From the NCBI GenBank assembly GCA_964529715.1, contig CAZGXI010000006.1:62001-126000 (forward strand): DNA of 64,000 nt, read 5' to 3'. The position numbers and the translations under genes are program-made. Each line of letters starts with the position of its first letter. The first letter of the stretch is position 1. The DNA comes from CAZGXI01 sp964529715. GTDB taxonomy: Bacteria > Chloroflexota > Anaerolineae > Aggregatilineales > Ch27. The notes beneath the pieces are model-generated. The model saw only the letters and a list, made by a program, of their open reading frames with translations, ran no database searches and was not told where the DNA came from. Of the stretch, positions 1 through 8,101 are shown in pieces.

Positions 1-62
1 GCCGCCAGCATCAGCCCCGAAAGCACGCCGTTGTTACGCCTGCCCGGTAGTCGTTGTTGCAC
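1..62 (-). CDS. Possible 5' end of a gene running off the left edge
   Basis: A GTG at 62 opens a minus-strand frame of 20 codons without stop to the window edge, preceded about 7 nt upstream by an AGGG Shine-Dalgarno-like stretch. The predicted start is basic then turns hydrophobic (VQQRLPGRRNNGVLSGLMLA), which would fit a signal peptide or first membrane segment. Too little is visible to name it; the frame may be fortuitous. Confidence 0.3.
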   Translation of the reverse strand, partial: MQQRLPGRRNNGVLSGLMLA

Positions 63-134
63 GGTGTCGCCCTCATTCCCCCGGATTACCCGGTCGGGAC
101 ATGTCCCGATACCCCGATAAACGTCGATACAGCA

Positions 135-2360
135 TTACCCGTCTAATGGCGTCAGGAAGTCGCCGTCGATGCGCTTGCGGCCTGCGCCAAACTGCACCTC
201 GACCTCTTCTTGGCCGCCGAACCGCTTCGCCGCGATGACGATCCCTTCCCCGAATACAGGGTGATTCACCCGCTGCCCTGCCCGAAAGCGCGCCGGGGTA
301 TCCGTCGCACGTGAGGCGCGCAGTGACGGCGGCATCCAGCCAGAAGCCGCTCCGCCAAAAGCCCGCTCGAAGGCGTCCAGGTTGCCGCGTCGTCCGCCCA
401 GCAGCGCCGAACCGATCACCAGGTCTGGCGGCAGATCGTAGAGGAAACGGCTGGGCGGATTGGCATCCCCCATACGCCAGCGTTGTGTGGCGTAGGTCAG
501 GTAGAGGCGGTCTTTGGCGCGCGTCAGCCCAACGTACATCAGGCGGCGCTCCTCCGGCAGAGCTTCGTCGTCGCCGCCCATGTCTGCCTCGATGCTGCGG
601 CTGTGCGGCAGGATGCCATCTTCCAGCCCGACGATGAACACCACCGGGAACTCCAGGCCCTTTGCGCTGTGTAACGTCATCAGAGACGGCCCCGGCTTCT
701 CGTCGTCGCGGATGTCCACGTCGCTCACCAGCGCCGTGTCGATCAAAAAGTCCGCCAGCGAGCCATCGCCGAAGTCGGCAGCGCGCTCGCGCAGTTGCAA
801 CACGTTCTCCCAGCGGTCGTCACCATCCGGCCCGCTGTTGCGCAGATAACCCTCGAAAGCCGTGTTGATCAGCACCGCCTCGATGATGTCTAGCGGCGGT
901 TTCCCGGCCTCGACCAGCGCCCGCCACGCCGCCAGCAGATCGGCAAAGCGGCGCAGCGCCTCCCGCGCGCGCGGGCTAAACGGCCCCTCCGCCCCGGTGC
1001 ACAGGCTGAGCAGCGCCACGCCGGGCGTGACCCCGGTTTGCCCGGCCCATAGTTCAAGCGCCTCGACTGTCTTGCCGCCGATGCCACGCGGCGGCGTGTT
1101 GATGGCGCGGCGCAGGCTGATGCTGTCGTTGGGATTATGGATCAGGCGCAAGTAAGCCAGCACATCCTTGACCTCGCGGCGGTCGTAGAAGCGCGTCGCG
1201 CCGAAGATGCGGTAGGGCATGTTGGCGTGGACAAACGCCTCTTCCAGCGCGCGAGATTGGGCGTTGGTGCGATACATCACGGCGCACTCGCTGAGGGCGT
1301 ATTCGCCGTCCTCGTCCAGCGCGCCGATGGTCTGGACGACGTAACGCGCCTCTTCGTCCTCGTTATAAGCCTCGTACAGGGTCAACGGCTCGCCCGGCCC
1401 GCGCTCGGTGAACAGGCGCTTGGGCGTGCGATGCGGGTTGCGGTCGATCACGGCCATCGCCGCGTCGAGGACGTTCTGCACCGAGCGGTAGTTCTGTTCC
1501 AGCAGGATTTTGCGCAGGTCGGGATAATCCTTCTCGAAGCGCAGCACATTGCGATAGTCCGCACCGCGAAAGGCGTAAATGCTCTGGTCGGGGTCGCCCA
1601 CCGCGAAGATGTTGTTCCTGGGCGCGGCCAGCAGCCGCACCAGCGCGTACTGGGCGTAGTTCGTGTCCTGGAACTCGTCCACCAGGATGTGCGCCAGGCG
1701 GTTCTGGTACTTTTCCAACACCTCCGGCTTGCCGGTGAACAGGATCACCGCCTGCATCAGCAGGTCGTCGAAGTCCATCGCGTTGCTCGCCAGGAGCAAT
1801 TCCTGATAGCGCGCGTAAACCTTCGCCGCCTGCCTGCTGAAGTAATCCCCGGCCCGATCCGCAAAGGCTTCGGGCGTGAGCAATTCGTTCTTGGCGCGGG
1901 AAATGGCGCTGAGCAAACTGCGCGGGCTGAACCGCTTGGGGTCGATATTCAGTTCGTTGCACGCCTGCCTGACCACGTCGAGCTGGTCGCCCGTGTCGAA
2001 AATGGCGTAATCCTGGCTGTAGGGCGTGTGCGCCGCTTCGATGCGCAAGAAGCGCGCGCAGATGGCATGGAACGTGCCGATGGTCAGGCCGCCGGGGGCG
2101 GTAGCTTTCTGCTCGCTGAGGAGCTGCTCGATGCGGTTGCGCATCTCACGGGCGGCCTTGTTGGTGAAGGTCACGGCCATGATGCGGTAGGGATGCACGC
2201 CCATTTCCTGGATCAGGTAGGCGGCGCGGTGGGTCAGGACGCGCGTCTTGCCGCTGCCCGGCCCGGCCAGGATCAGGTGTGGGCCGTTCCCGGCGGTGAC
2301 GGCCTGGCGCTGCGCGTCGTTGAGTTTATCCAGGATGGGCGAGGGGGAATGGTCAGCCAT
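135..2360 (-). CDS. pcrA: UvrD/PcrA-type ATP-dependent DNA helicase
   Basis: Superfamily 1A 3'-5' DNA helicase of 741 residues, the usual length for PcrA/UvrD; in known members it unwinds DNA in nucleotide excision and mismatch repair and removes RecA filaments. Visible motifs in order: Q-motif region LNDAQRQAV, Walker A GPGSGKT at residues 33-39, motif Ia TFTNKAA, DEFQDTN (Walker B/motif II) near residue 228, GDPDQSIYAFRGA (motif III), QNYRS (motif IV), LMTLHSAKGLEF (motif V) and VGLTRAK (motif VI). The C-terminal part (HPVFGEGIV, VQFGAGRKRI) matches the Tudor-like RNA polymerase-binding tail typical of PcrA rather than RecB. The upstream gene on the same strand is separated by over 200 nt with palindromes, so it is probably a separate transcript. 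Confidence 0.95.
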   Translation of the reverse strand: MADHSPSPILDKLNDAQRQAVTAGNGPHLILAGPGSGKTRVLTHRAAYLIQEMGVHPYRIMAVTFTNKAAREMRNRIEQLLSEQKATAPGGLTIGTFHAICARFLRIEAAHTPYSQDYAIFDTGDQLDVVRQACNELNIDPKRFSPRSLLSAISRAKNELLTPEAFADRAGDYFSRQAAKVYARYQELLLASNAMDFDDLLMQAVILFTGKPEVLEKYQNRLAHILVDEFQDTNYAQYALVRLLAAPRNNIFAVGDPDQSIYAFRGADYRNVLRFEKDYPDLRKILLEQNYRSVQNVLDAAMAVIDRNPHRTPKRLFTERGPGEPLTLYEAYNEDEEARYVVQTIGALDEDGEYALSECAVMYRTNAQSRALEEAFVHANMPYRIFGATRFYDRREVKDVLAYLRLIHNPNDSISLRRAINTPPRGIGGKTVEALELWAGQTGVTPGVALLSLCTGAEGPFSPRAREALRRFADLLAAWRALVEAGKPPLDIIEAVLINTAFEGYLRNSGPDGDDRWENVLQLRERAADFGDGSLADFLIDTALVSDVDIRDDEKPGPSLMTLHSAKGLEFPVVFIVGLEDGILPHSRSIEADMGGDDEALPEERRLMYVGLTRAKDRLYLTYATQRWRMGDANPPSRFLYDLPPDLVIGSALLGGRRGNLDAFERAFGGAASGWMPPSLRASRATDTPARFRAGQRVNHPVFGEGIVIAAKRFGGQEEVEVQFGAGRKRIDGDFLTPLDG

Positions 2361-2399
2361 GTGGGCGGCCCTTTCGAGCGGTTGGCGGTTAGCATTTAG

Positions 2400-2545
2400 C
2401 TAAGAGCCAATCGCTAACAGCTATTCGCCTAGTGCGTTTGTTCGGACGTGCCGAGGATATTGTAGCGGGAAGGGCGGGGAAAGGGTAGCGGCGGCTTCAA
2501 GCCGCCGCCGGGCGAGAGGGGGCAAAGCCCCCTCTCGCGCTCTCC
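2400..2545. repeat. Intergenic palindrome cluster
   Basis: The gap between the helicase and the SUMF1 gene holds a GCGGCGGCTTcAAGCCGCCGC palindrome at 2488-2508. A near-perfect hairpin with an 11-bp stem (2513-2523 with 2527-2537, loop AAA) follows it directly. The start of the gap (about 2375-2435) holds a degenerate GTTAGC/GCTAAC repeat. For the minus-strand SUMF1 gene ending at 2587 the hairpins lie about 50-100 nt past the stop and could terminate transcription, although no T-run follows. Confidence 0.6.
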
Positions 2546-2586
2546 CCCCAGAGGGCAGGGGATCAGAGATTCAACGATCAGAGGGG

Positions 2587-3513
2587 TCAGAGATCAGAGC
2601 AAAGACCAGCAGGGGCGCACCCACACACCACCCGAAACCCCAGATCGTCATTCCCGTACTCAGGGGTAACCCTGAGGCGAGACGCGGCGCGGGCGTTGAG
2701 CTGAGGGCTGAGCCACCCGCCCCCGCGCACCACCCGCCAGCCGGAAGCGTCTGTCGGGTCTTCGCGCCCATCAGCGGCATCGTAAGGGTAATCCGCGTAC
2801 AGCGTACCCGTCCGCTCCCACACGTTGCCCGCCAGGTCCGCCGCCCCTACCCACGAATCGCCCGCCGGACTGGTACTACCCACCGACGCAGTTCGGCCCA
2901 TGCAGCCGTAAATGTTCGCCTGGTCGCAGGTCGGTTCAGCATCCCCCCAGGGATAGAGCCGTCCTTCTGGTCCGCGCGCCGCGTATTCCCATTCCGCTTC
3001 CGTCGGCAGGCGGAATTCGTAACCCTTCGGTAGGAGCGCCCCTACGGATGTATTCAACCACGCCGCGTACTCCCGCGCCTGGAACCATGATACCCCTACC
3101 ACCGGCTGGTTCGCGCCGTTGTAAGCCGAATCGTCGGCATACCACCAGGACGGTTCGCACGCCCCCGCCGCCACGCATTTGGCGTACTGCGCGTTCGTCA
3201 CCTCGGTGCGCCCGATCCAGAACGGCTGCTCAAAGCACTGCTCTCCGCCGTCCGCCATACCGGTGTCAGAGGCCGGGTCGTTCCCCATGCGAAAGCACCC
3301 CACCGGGACCAGCGCCATCTCGATCCCGTTGATCGTCTCGTATACAGGCGTCCAGGCGTCGTTCGACGCTCCGGCAGGAATCGGGGTCGGGGCAGCGGTC
3401 GGCGTGACAGTCGGGACGGCGGCGGTCCCCACACCAGGTATCCGCAGAAGCACAAACGCTATCGACAGGATCGATCCCGCAAGCAGGCTGTACCGCAAGA
3501 CCGTAGGTCGCAT
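2587..3513 (-). CDS. Exported SUMF1 (FGE-sulfatase) domain protein
   Basis: A 308-residue protein with an N-terminal hydrophobic segment (about residues 8-26), a Thr/Pro-rich linker (about 33-48) and a SUMF1 domain. Landmarks are GCFRMG, IGRTEVTNAQYAKCV, PVVGVSWFQAREYAAW, LPTEAEWEYAARGPEG, LYPWGD, DLAGNVWERT, VVRGGGW and DLGFRVV. True formylglycine-generating enzymes carry two catalytic cysteines just before the GFR motif; here that stretch (ASRLRVTPEYGND) has none, so sulfatase activation is unlikely. A structural, binding or EgtB-like oxidoreductase role is possible. The start at 3513 is chosen because a strong GGAGGG site sits 5 nt upstream; a longer frame to 3546 lacks one. A second paralog lies at 21484-22854. 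Confidence 0.85.
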   Translation of the reverse strand: MRPTVLRYSLLAGSILSIAFVLLRIPGVGTAAVPTVTPTAAPTPIPAGASNDAWTPVYETINGIEMALVPVGCFRMGNDPASDTGMADGGEQCFEQPFWIGRTEVTNAQYAKCVAAGACEPSWWYADDSAYNGANQPVVGVSWFQAREYAAWLNTSVGALLPKGYEFRLPTEAEWEYAARGPEGRLYPWGDAEPTCDQANIYGCMGRTASVGSTSPAGDSWVGAADLAGNVWERTGTLYADYPYDAADGREDPTDASGWRVVRGGGWLSPQLNARAASRLRVTPEYGNDDLGFRVVCGCAPAGLCSDL

Positions 3514-3650
3514 CTCACCCTCCTCAGGCCCCGCTAGACTGCACATACCTCAGTATAGGCGGCAAACCGAAAAACAACAGCGGCGGACTGAGACCGGGTC
3601 CGCCGCTACAAGATGACCGCATTTCGCCCGGACGCCGGGCAGTTAGCTCT

Positions 3651-5525
3651 TTACCCGCCGCGCGCGATGGTCAGCAGCTTTTCCAGCCGGGCGGCGCTGT
3701 CGTCCAGGCCACCGGGGCGGCTGCGCGCCAGCCACAGCCGCCGGAATTCCTCCAGCAGCGCCTCGCGCGCGTTCGCCAGCCCGGCCAGCGTTTCCGCCGG
3801 GATAGCCGCCGTCGCGCCGTCCGGCGCCTCCAGGCGGGCGATGCCGAGGTCGCAGGCGTGGCGCAGCAGCTCCCCCACCAGCTTGAACTCGTCCACGACC
3901 AGATCAGCGTCCGGGCCGGCCAACACCGCCAGCGGCAGCGCCAACATCACCCGGTCGATGTACGCCCGCGCGCGCTCCAACCCATCGACCGTCAGGCCGG
4001 TCAGCCATGCATCGGCGAGCGACCTTTCTGGCCACAGCAACAATTGGAACAGCGCGGAACTGTTATGCAGGGCGTGGCCCGTCTCGCGGTAGGCGTTGCC
4101 CAGGTCGTAGGCGAGCTTGCCCATCACGCCGGTGGAATCGTGGAAGGCGTGCAAGTCCAGGGCGCGCGGCAGGTCGAGGTCCCGATTTGCCTGCGCCGCC
4201 CAACTGACCGCCGCGCCGTAGGCATAGCCCAGGTACGACACCGGCAGCGGCTGCCAGTGGCCGTTATCGCCCCAGTCGGTATTCAGGTAGCCGATGGCCC
4301 CATGCTTGAGGCCGTTTTCCGCTGCATTCCATAGGTTGCCAACCGCGTTTTCGGTCCGGCCCGCCACCGTGTTCCAGCTTGACGTACCGGGGCACACGTA
4401 GAACGGGACGCCCGACTGCGCGAACTTTTCTCCATTGGCGTCGAAGGGATGGTTGGCCTCGTAACCCCATTCGAGCGCGATAGCCCCTTCCGGCAGTTCG
4501 GGGATCAGTTCGGGGTGATGCATGATGATGTCGCCCCAGAACTGCATCGTGCGCCCGCGCCGCTGCACCTGTTCGGCGATTTGCAGCAGGAAGTCCAGGT
4601 AGACGCGGCCCGTGCCTTTTTCGTCGCAGGCAGCCTTGCTGCGCGTGCCCGGCTGGCCGAGTTCAAACGTCTCGTCGCAGCCGACGTTGAACTGGCGGCT
4701 GGAGAAGTGCGGCAGCAGTTCGTCGAACAGTTCCGCGACCAGCCGGATCGAGCCGGGGTCGGTGGGGCACAGGCTGAACGGCCCCTCATGTCGCCCGCCC
4801 CAGGGAAACTCGAAGCCGTTCGGCGCTTCGGCCAGCGGCGCGTAGCGCGGGAACTTGAGCCAGCGCGCCATGTGGCCGAACGAGTTCTGGTTCGGCACGA
4901 GTTCGATGAACCGCTCGCGGCAGTAAGCGTCCAGCGCCAGGATTTCCTCGCCGGTCATGGGCGAGGCGTGTTCCCAGACCTGACAGTGATTCCGGTAGGC
5001 GAAGGTGTGCTCGGTGTAAAGCTGGAACTGGTTGACCTTCCACTCGGCCAGCAGGTCCACTAGGGCATAGAGCGTCTCCATCATGGGCACGCGGTCGCGG
5101 CTGATGTCCAGCATCACCCCCCGGTAGGGGAAGTCCGGCCAGTCCTCGATGCGCAGGCAGGGCAGCGCGCCGTTGTGCGCCTGCCGCGCGATCTGGCGCA
5201 GCGTCATGGCGGCGTAGAACGCGCCTGCCGCGTCGTGCGCCGTGACGCGCAGTCGATCCGGCAGGATGGTCAGGGTGTAGCCCTCGGCGTGGGGGACGCG
5301 CGCCGGGTCGATTTCCAGGATCGCCGCCGTGTTGCCGTCCCCGGCAGCGGTGAGTTGCGGGCGCGGGCCGAGGGTCGCCAGCGCATCCTGGGCGATCTGC
5401 CCGGCCCGCAGCAGGTCGCCGGGACTCCCGGCCAGCCACAGGAAAGAGTCCGGCTGCGGGCGAAACATCCCCTCCAGGCGGATCAGGCGGCGCGGCGCAG
5501 GCAGCAAAACCAGTTCGTCGGTCAT
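3651..5525 (-). CDS. Beta-N-acetylhexosaminidase, GH20 family
   Basis: A 624-residue glycoside hydrolase that would release terminal beta-linked GlcNAc/GalNAc by substrate-assisted catalysis. An N-terminal GH20b-like domain (about residues 1-130) precedes the TIM barrel, which begins at DFPYRGVMLDISRDRVP. The catalytic Asp-Glu pair is read in NVGCDETFELG, and NQNSFGHM and the LEWGYEANHPF stretch are typical barrel strands. No signal peptide is visible at the chosen start, so it is probably cytoplasmic. The start at 5525 has GAGGA about 9 nt upstream; the longer frame to 5573 overlaps a region with no ribosome site. A role in aminosugar or cell-wall fragment recycling is inferred. Confidence 0.9.
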   Translation of the reverse strand: MTDELVLLPAPRRLIRLEGMFRPQPDSFLWLAGSPGDLLRAGQIAQDALATLGPRPQLTAAGDGNTAAILEIDPARVPHAEGYTLTILPDRLRVTAHDAAGAFYAAMTLRQIARQAHNGALPCLRIEDWPDFPYRGVMLDISRDRVPMMETLYALVDLLAEWKVNQFQLYTEHTFAYRNHCQVWEHASPMTGEEILALDAYCRERFIELVPNQNSFGHMARWLKFPRYAPLAEAPNGFEFPWGGRHEGPFSLCPTDPGSIRLVAELFDELLPHFSSRQFNVGCDETFELGQPGTRSKAACDEKGTGRVYLDFLLQIAEQVQRRGRTMQFWGDIIMHHPELIPELPEGAIALEWGYEANHPFDANGEKFAQSGVPFYVCPGTSSWNTVAGRTENAVGNLWNAAENGLKHGAIGYLNTDWGDNGHWQPLPVSYLGYAYGAAVSWAAQANRDLDLPRALDLHAFHDSTGVMGKLAYDLGNAYRETGHALHNSSALFQLLLWPERSLADAWLTGLTVDGLERARAYIDRVMLALPLAVLAGPDADLVVDEFKLVGELLRHACDLGIARLEAPDGATAAIPAETLAGLANAREALLEEFRRLWLARSRPGGLDDSAARLEKLLTIARGG

Positions 5526-5647
5526 ATAGAATGTCCTCGTTTGGAAAGCAGCGTGCCAAAGTCGGCAGAGCACAGGTCAGACGTAGAGGATGAAGCGGCA
5601 GGGACAGTGTATCATGAGTATAACACAGGCACCCTTCTCTGTTTTGC

Positions 5648-6682
5648 TCAGCCGTCCCGCTTCAGGCCCGGATAGTCCAGCAGCATGACCTCGACGGCCA
5701 GGCGCGCGTTGACGTTGCGATCCAGGTCGTCCAGGGCGGCGCGGGTAGCGCGCAGGGCGATTTCGGCGGCTTCCACGCCGTAGTCGCTGGCGAGACGGTT
5801 GAGCGTGGCGCGGCGGTCACGGTTCACCGGCGGCACGTGGCTGTGCGCGGCGATCAGCAACACATCCCGCCAGAAGCCCTGCCACAACGCCAGCGTTGGC
5901 AGCAGGGTATCTTTGTCCTTCGCCAGCGTTTCCGCCCGCTGGAAACGCCCCACCCGTCCCTGCCGGAGCAACATTTCCAGGTCGTCCAGCGCCACATTGC
6001 GGAAAGTCAGGGCATTTTCGTCGGTCAGGGCGTTCACCGCCCAGCCGGGCCGCCCGCCGGAAAGCTGCGCCAGCAGCGCCGCGCGCTCTGAATTGGCGTT
6101 CCAGCGTTCGATCAGCGCCGCCTCGATCTCCGCCGCCGCGACCGGGCGCAGGTGCAACGGCTGGCAGCGGCTCAGGATGGTAGCGGGCAGCGCGTTGAGA
6201 TTTTCCGTCGTCAGCATCAGCACCACGTAGGGCGGCGGCTCCTCCAACGTCTTCAGCAGCGCGTCGGCGGCCTGGGGATTGGCCTCGTGGAAGCGGCGCA
6301 GGATACCGATCCGGTAGCGGCCCTCATAAGGCCGCAGGGCCAGCATGTGCATCAGATCGCGCACCTGCTCGATCTTGAGCGTCCCGCCGACGCTCTCCGC
6401 CTCCACCACGAACACGTCCGGGTGGCTGCGCGCGGCGATCTTGCGGCAGGCGCGGCATTCGCCGCAGGGCCGGGCAGAAGCGTCGGCCTGCTCGCAGTTC
6501 AGCATCCGCGCCAACGCCAGCGCCAGGGTCGTCTTGCCGACGCTGGCCGGTCCGCAGAACAGGTAGGCGTGGCGGGCGCGTCCATGCGCCAGGCTCTTTT
6601 GCAGCCGCGCGATGGCCCCGGCGTGGCCGATCAGGCCCCAGTGTTGAGTGTTGAGTGCTGAGTGTTGAGTCAGGTCATTCAC
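5648..6682 (-). CDS. holB: DNA polymerase III, delta' subunit
   Basis: Clamp-loader AAA+ subunit of 344 residues that would work with tau/gamma and delta to load the beta clamp. Visible motifs: LIGH followed by HAYLFCGP, Walker A-like GPASVGKTTLAL (about residues 44-55), a four-Cys zinc site (C-E-Q...C-G-E-C-R-A-C, about 63-81), RIGILRRFHEANPQAADALLKTLEEPP and an SRC motif (ILSRCQPL). The zinc site and SRC are typical of delta'/gamma-type clamp-loader proteins. The first 15 residues (QHSALNTQHW) come from a dispersed repeat rather than the family, so the ancestral start was probably closer to residue 15. The next upstream gene on this strand is the Ogt gene, 44 nt away. Confidence 0.9.
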   Translation of the reverse strand: MNDLTQHSALNTQHWGLIGHAGAIARLQKSLAHGRARHAYLFCGPASVGKTTLALALARMLNCEQADASARPCGECRACRKIAARSHPDVFVVEAESVGGTLKIEQVRDLMHMLALRPYEGRYRIGILRRFHEANPQAADALLKTLEEPPPYVVLMLTTENLNALPATILSRCQPLHLRPVAAAEIEAALIERWNANSERAALLAQLSGGRPGWAVNALTDENALTFRNVALDDLEMLLRQGRVGRFQRAETLAKDKDTLLPTLALWQGFWRDVLLIAAHSHVPPVNRDRRATLNRLASDYGVEAAEIALRATRAALDDLDRNVNARLAVEVMLLDYPGLKRDG

Positions 6683-6726
6683 AGGGTTGTGCTTTTAACT
6701 GAGAACTTTGAACTCTCAACTTTGAA

Positions 6727-7281
6727 CTAAAGCAACAGCGCGCCTTCGTGCCGCAGCAGGGCCGCCTTCGTCTCGATGCCGCCCCAGCCGCTGTAGCCGA
6801 CCAGCGCGCCATCGGCGCCGAGCACGCGGTGGCACGGGATCAGAATCGGGAGCGGGTTGGCGGCCAGCGCCTGCCCCACCGCAATCGCCCGTTCGGGATC
6901 GCCCAGCGCGGCAGCCACCGCGCCGTAGGTGGTGGTCGTCCCGGCGGGGATGCGCTGGATGTACGTAAGCACCACACGCTGGAAGTCCGTGTCCACGCGC
7001 AAGTCGAGCGGCAGGTCGAAGGTCCAACGCTCGCCCAAGAAATATTGCGTCAACTGGCGGATCGCGTCGGACGTGGCGCGGCGGTCGATCAGGGTGGGCA
7101 GGTGGAACATGCCCCAAAAGCGCGTGGCGGCCTCCGACTCGTCAAACGGTCCCATCGTCACGGCGAGGACCCCCCGCTCCCCGGCGGCTACATACACCCG
7201 CCCGACCGGCTTCCACACCGTCCAGCCGACCGCGATCTGCTGCTCGAAGAACACAGCTTCACCCTCCTGCGCCGCCCGCAT
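6727..7281 (-). CDS. ogt: Methylated-DNA--protein-cysteine methyltransferase
   Basis: Suicide DNA-repair protein of 184 residues that transfers the alkyl group from O6-methylguanine or O4-methylthymine to its own cysteine. The active-site block is ILIPCHRVLGADG (Cys near residue 149), followed by GYSGWGGIETKAALLRHEG, which forms the characteristic C-terminal motif. The winged-helix part begins near VDTDFQRVVLTYIQRIPAGTTTTYGAVAAALGDPERAIAVG (about 95-135; only key parts quoted). The N-terminal domain is the short non-Ada type, so this is Ogt/MGMT rather than the Ada regulator. It precedes holB on the same strand with a short gap and may be co-transcribed. Confidence 0.93.
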   Translation of the reverse strand: MRAAQEGEAVFFEQQIAVGWTVWKPVGRVYVAAGERGVLAVTMGPFDESEAATRFWGMFHLPTLIDRRATSDAIRQLTQYFLGERWTFDLPLDLRVDTDFQRVVLTYIQRIPAGTTTTYGAVAAALGDPERAIAVGQALAANPLPILIPCHRVLGADGALVGYSGWGGIETKAALLRHEGALLL

Positions 7282-7396
7282 TATAGCACGGCGTGGGCGC
7301 GGTGCCGCCTAGTATGAATACCGTGTGAAAAAGCCGTGCAATCCGTCACAATCGTGGTATCATAGGGACAGGTAAGATTCCAGTTAAAGGCAAACC

Positions 7397-7681
7397 ATGC
7401 GCCAGGTGCTCCCTATTGAAACCATCGTCAGTGACCCTGCCATCCGCAGCGGGCAGCCGTTTATCGCCGGGACGGGCGTCTTGGTGACGGATGTCGCCAT
7501 CCACCACGAGGCGTGGGGGCAGCCTGCCGCGCAGATCGCGGCGCAGTTGGGCCTCACGCTCGGCCAGGTGTACGCGGCGCTGGCGTTCTACCATGATCAT
7601 AAGGATGAGATCGAGGCCGACCCGCTCGACTTCGAGGATGACTGGTCGGCTCCCGCCGAGAAGAGCGAACGGCTGATGTGA
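7397..7681 (+). CDS. DUF433 protein (antitoxin-like)
   Basis: A 94-residue protein matching the DUF433 pattern: VSDPAIRSGQPFIAGTGVLVTDVA, then an HTH-like region with QIAAQLGLTLGQVYAALAFYHDHKDEID-like spacing. Many DUF433 genes are VapB-like antitoxins followed by a PIN-like DUF5615 toxin. No toxin frame follows here: the next 150 nt contain only a non-coding stretch before a convergent gene. The start has AAGG about 6 nt upstream. A TATCAT box about 7362-7367 may be its -10. Call of family is good; an antitoxin function is inferred and the gene appears orphaned. Confidence 0.8.
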   Translation: MRQVLPIETIVSDPAIRSGQPFIAGTGVLVTDVAIHHEAWGQPAAQIAAQLGLTLGQVYAALAFYHDHKDEIEADPLDFEDDWSAPAEKSERLM

Positions 7682-7828
7682 GGGCGGCAGGCGGCACAGC
7701 AGCAGCGGGGCGCGCCGCGCCCTGTGACCGTCGGAGCGCCGGGGTACGCCTGGGTCATGCCCCTAAACCGGCGGATGACGCCATTTTCACAACGGCACGG
7801 CCTCCTTCAGCACCCGATCACGAATGTA

Positions 7829-8086
7829 TCAGTGCAACCCGTCCGGCATCGCCACGTCTACTTCACGCCCTAGCAAGTCCTGCAAATCTTGCAGCAGGCC
7901 GATGTGATCCAGCAGGCTGCATTCCGGGTCCAGTTCCACTAAAAAGTCTACGTCGCTGTCCGGCCCGGCTTCACCACGCGCCACTGAGCCAAAAATGCGG
8001 ACATTATGCGCTCCATGAGCAGCGGCGATTTCCAGAATTTGATCGCGCTTTTCCTGCAACAGCTTGACAATGTCCTGATCCGCCAT
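7829..8086 (-). CDS. MntA-like nucleotidyltransferase, C-terminus lost to a nonsense codon
   Basis: An 85-residue minimal nucleotidyltransferase with the family signature IFGSVARGEAGPDSDVDFLVE (GSxxR...DxD; metal-binding aspartates about residues 43 and 45). Such proteins are MntA antitoxins that AMPylate their HepT/DUF86 toxins. The frame stops at TGA 7829-7831 directly after DGLH. Reading on in the same frame gives YIRDRVLKEAVPL and a second stop ending at 7787. That is the normal family C-terminus (GLHxxIRxRVLxEAVPL), so the TGA is best read as a point mutation of CGA or TGG. No HepT gene follows. It is preceded on the same strand by the LiaF-like operon, 15 nt away. Confidence 0.8.
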   Translation of the reverse strand: MADQDIVKLLQEKRDQILEIAAAHGAHNVRIFGSVARGEAGPDSDVDFLVELDPECSLLDHIGLLQDLQDLLGREVDVAMPDGLH

Positions 8087-8101
8087 CCCCGCTGCACCCC
8101 T

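Noticed and set aside
1137..2399. Long plus-strand frame of 420 codons opposite the helicase gene
   Set aside because: It is antisense to a motif-complete PcrA gene and has no family pattern; GC-rich DNA gives such shadows throughout the window.
2587..3513. Formylglycine-generating enzyme
   Set aside because: The catalytic cysteines before GFR are absent and no sulfatase is nearby.
7829..7831. TGA read as selenocysteine in the MntA-like gene
   Set aside because: No hairpin after the codon and no Sec in that family; a mutation is simpler.
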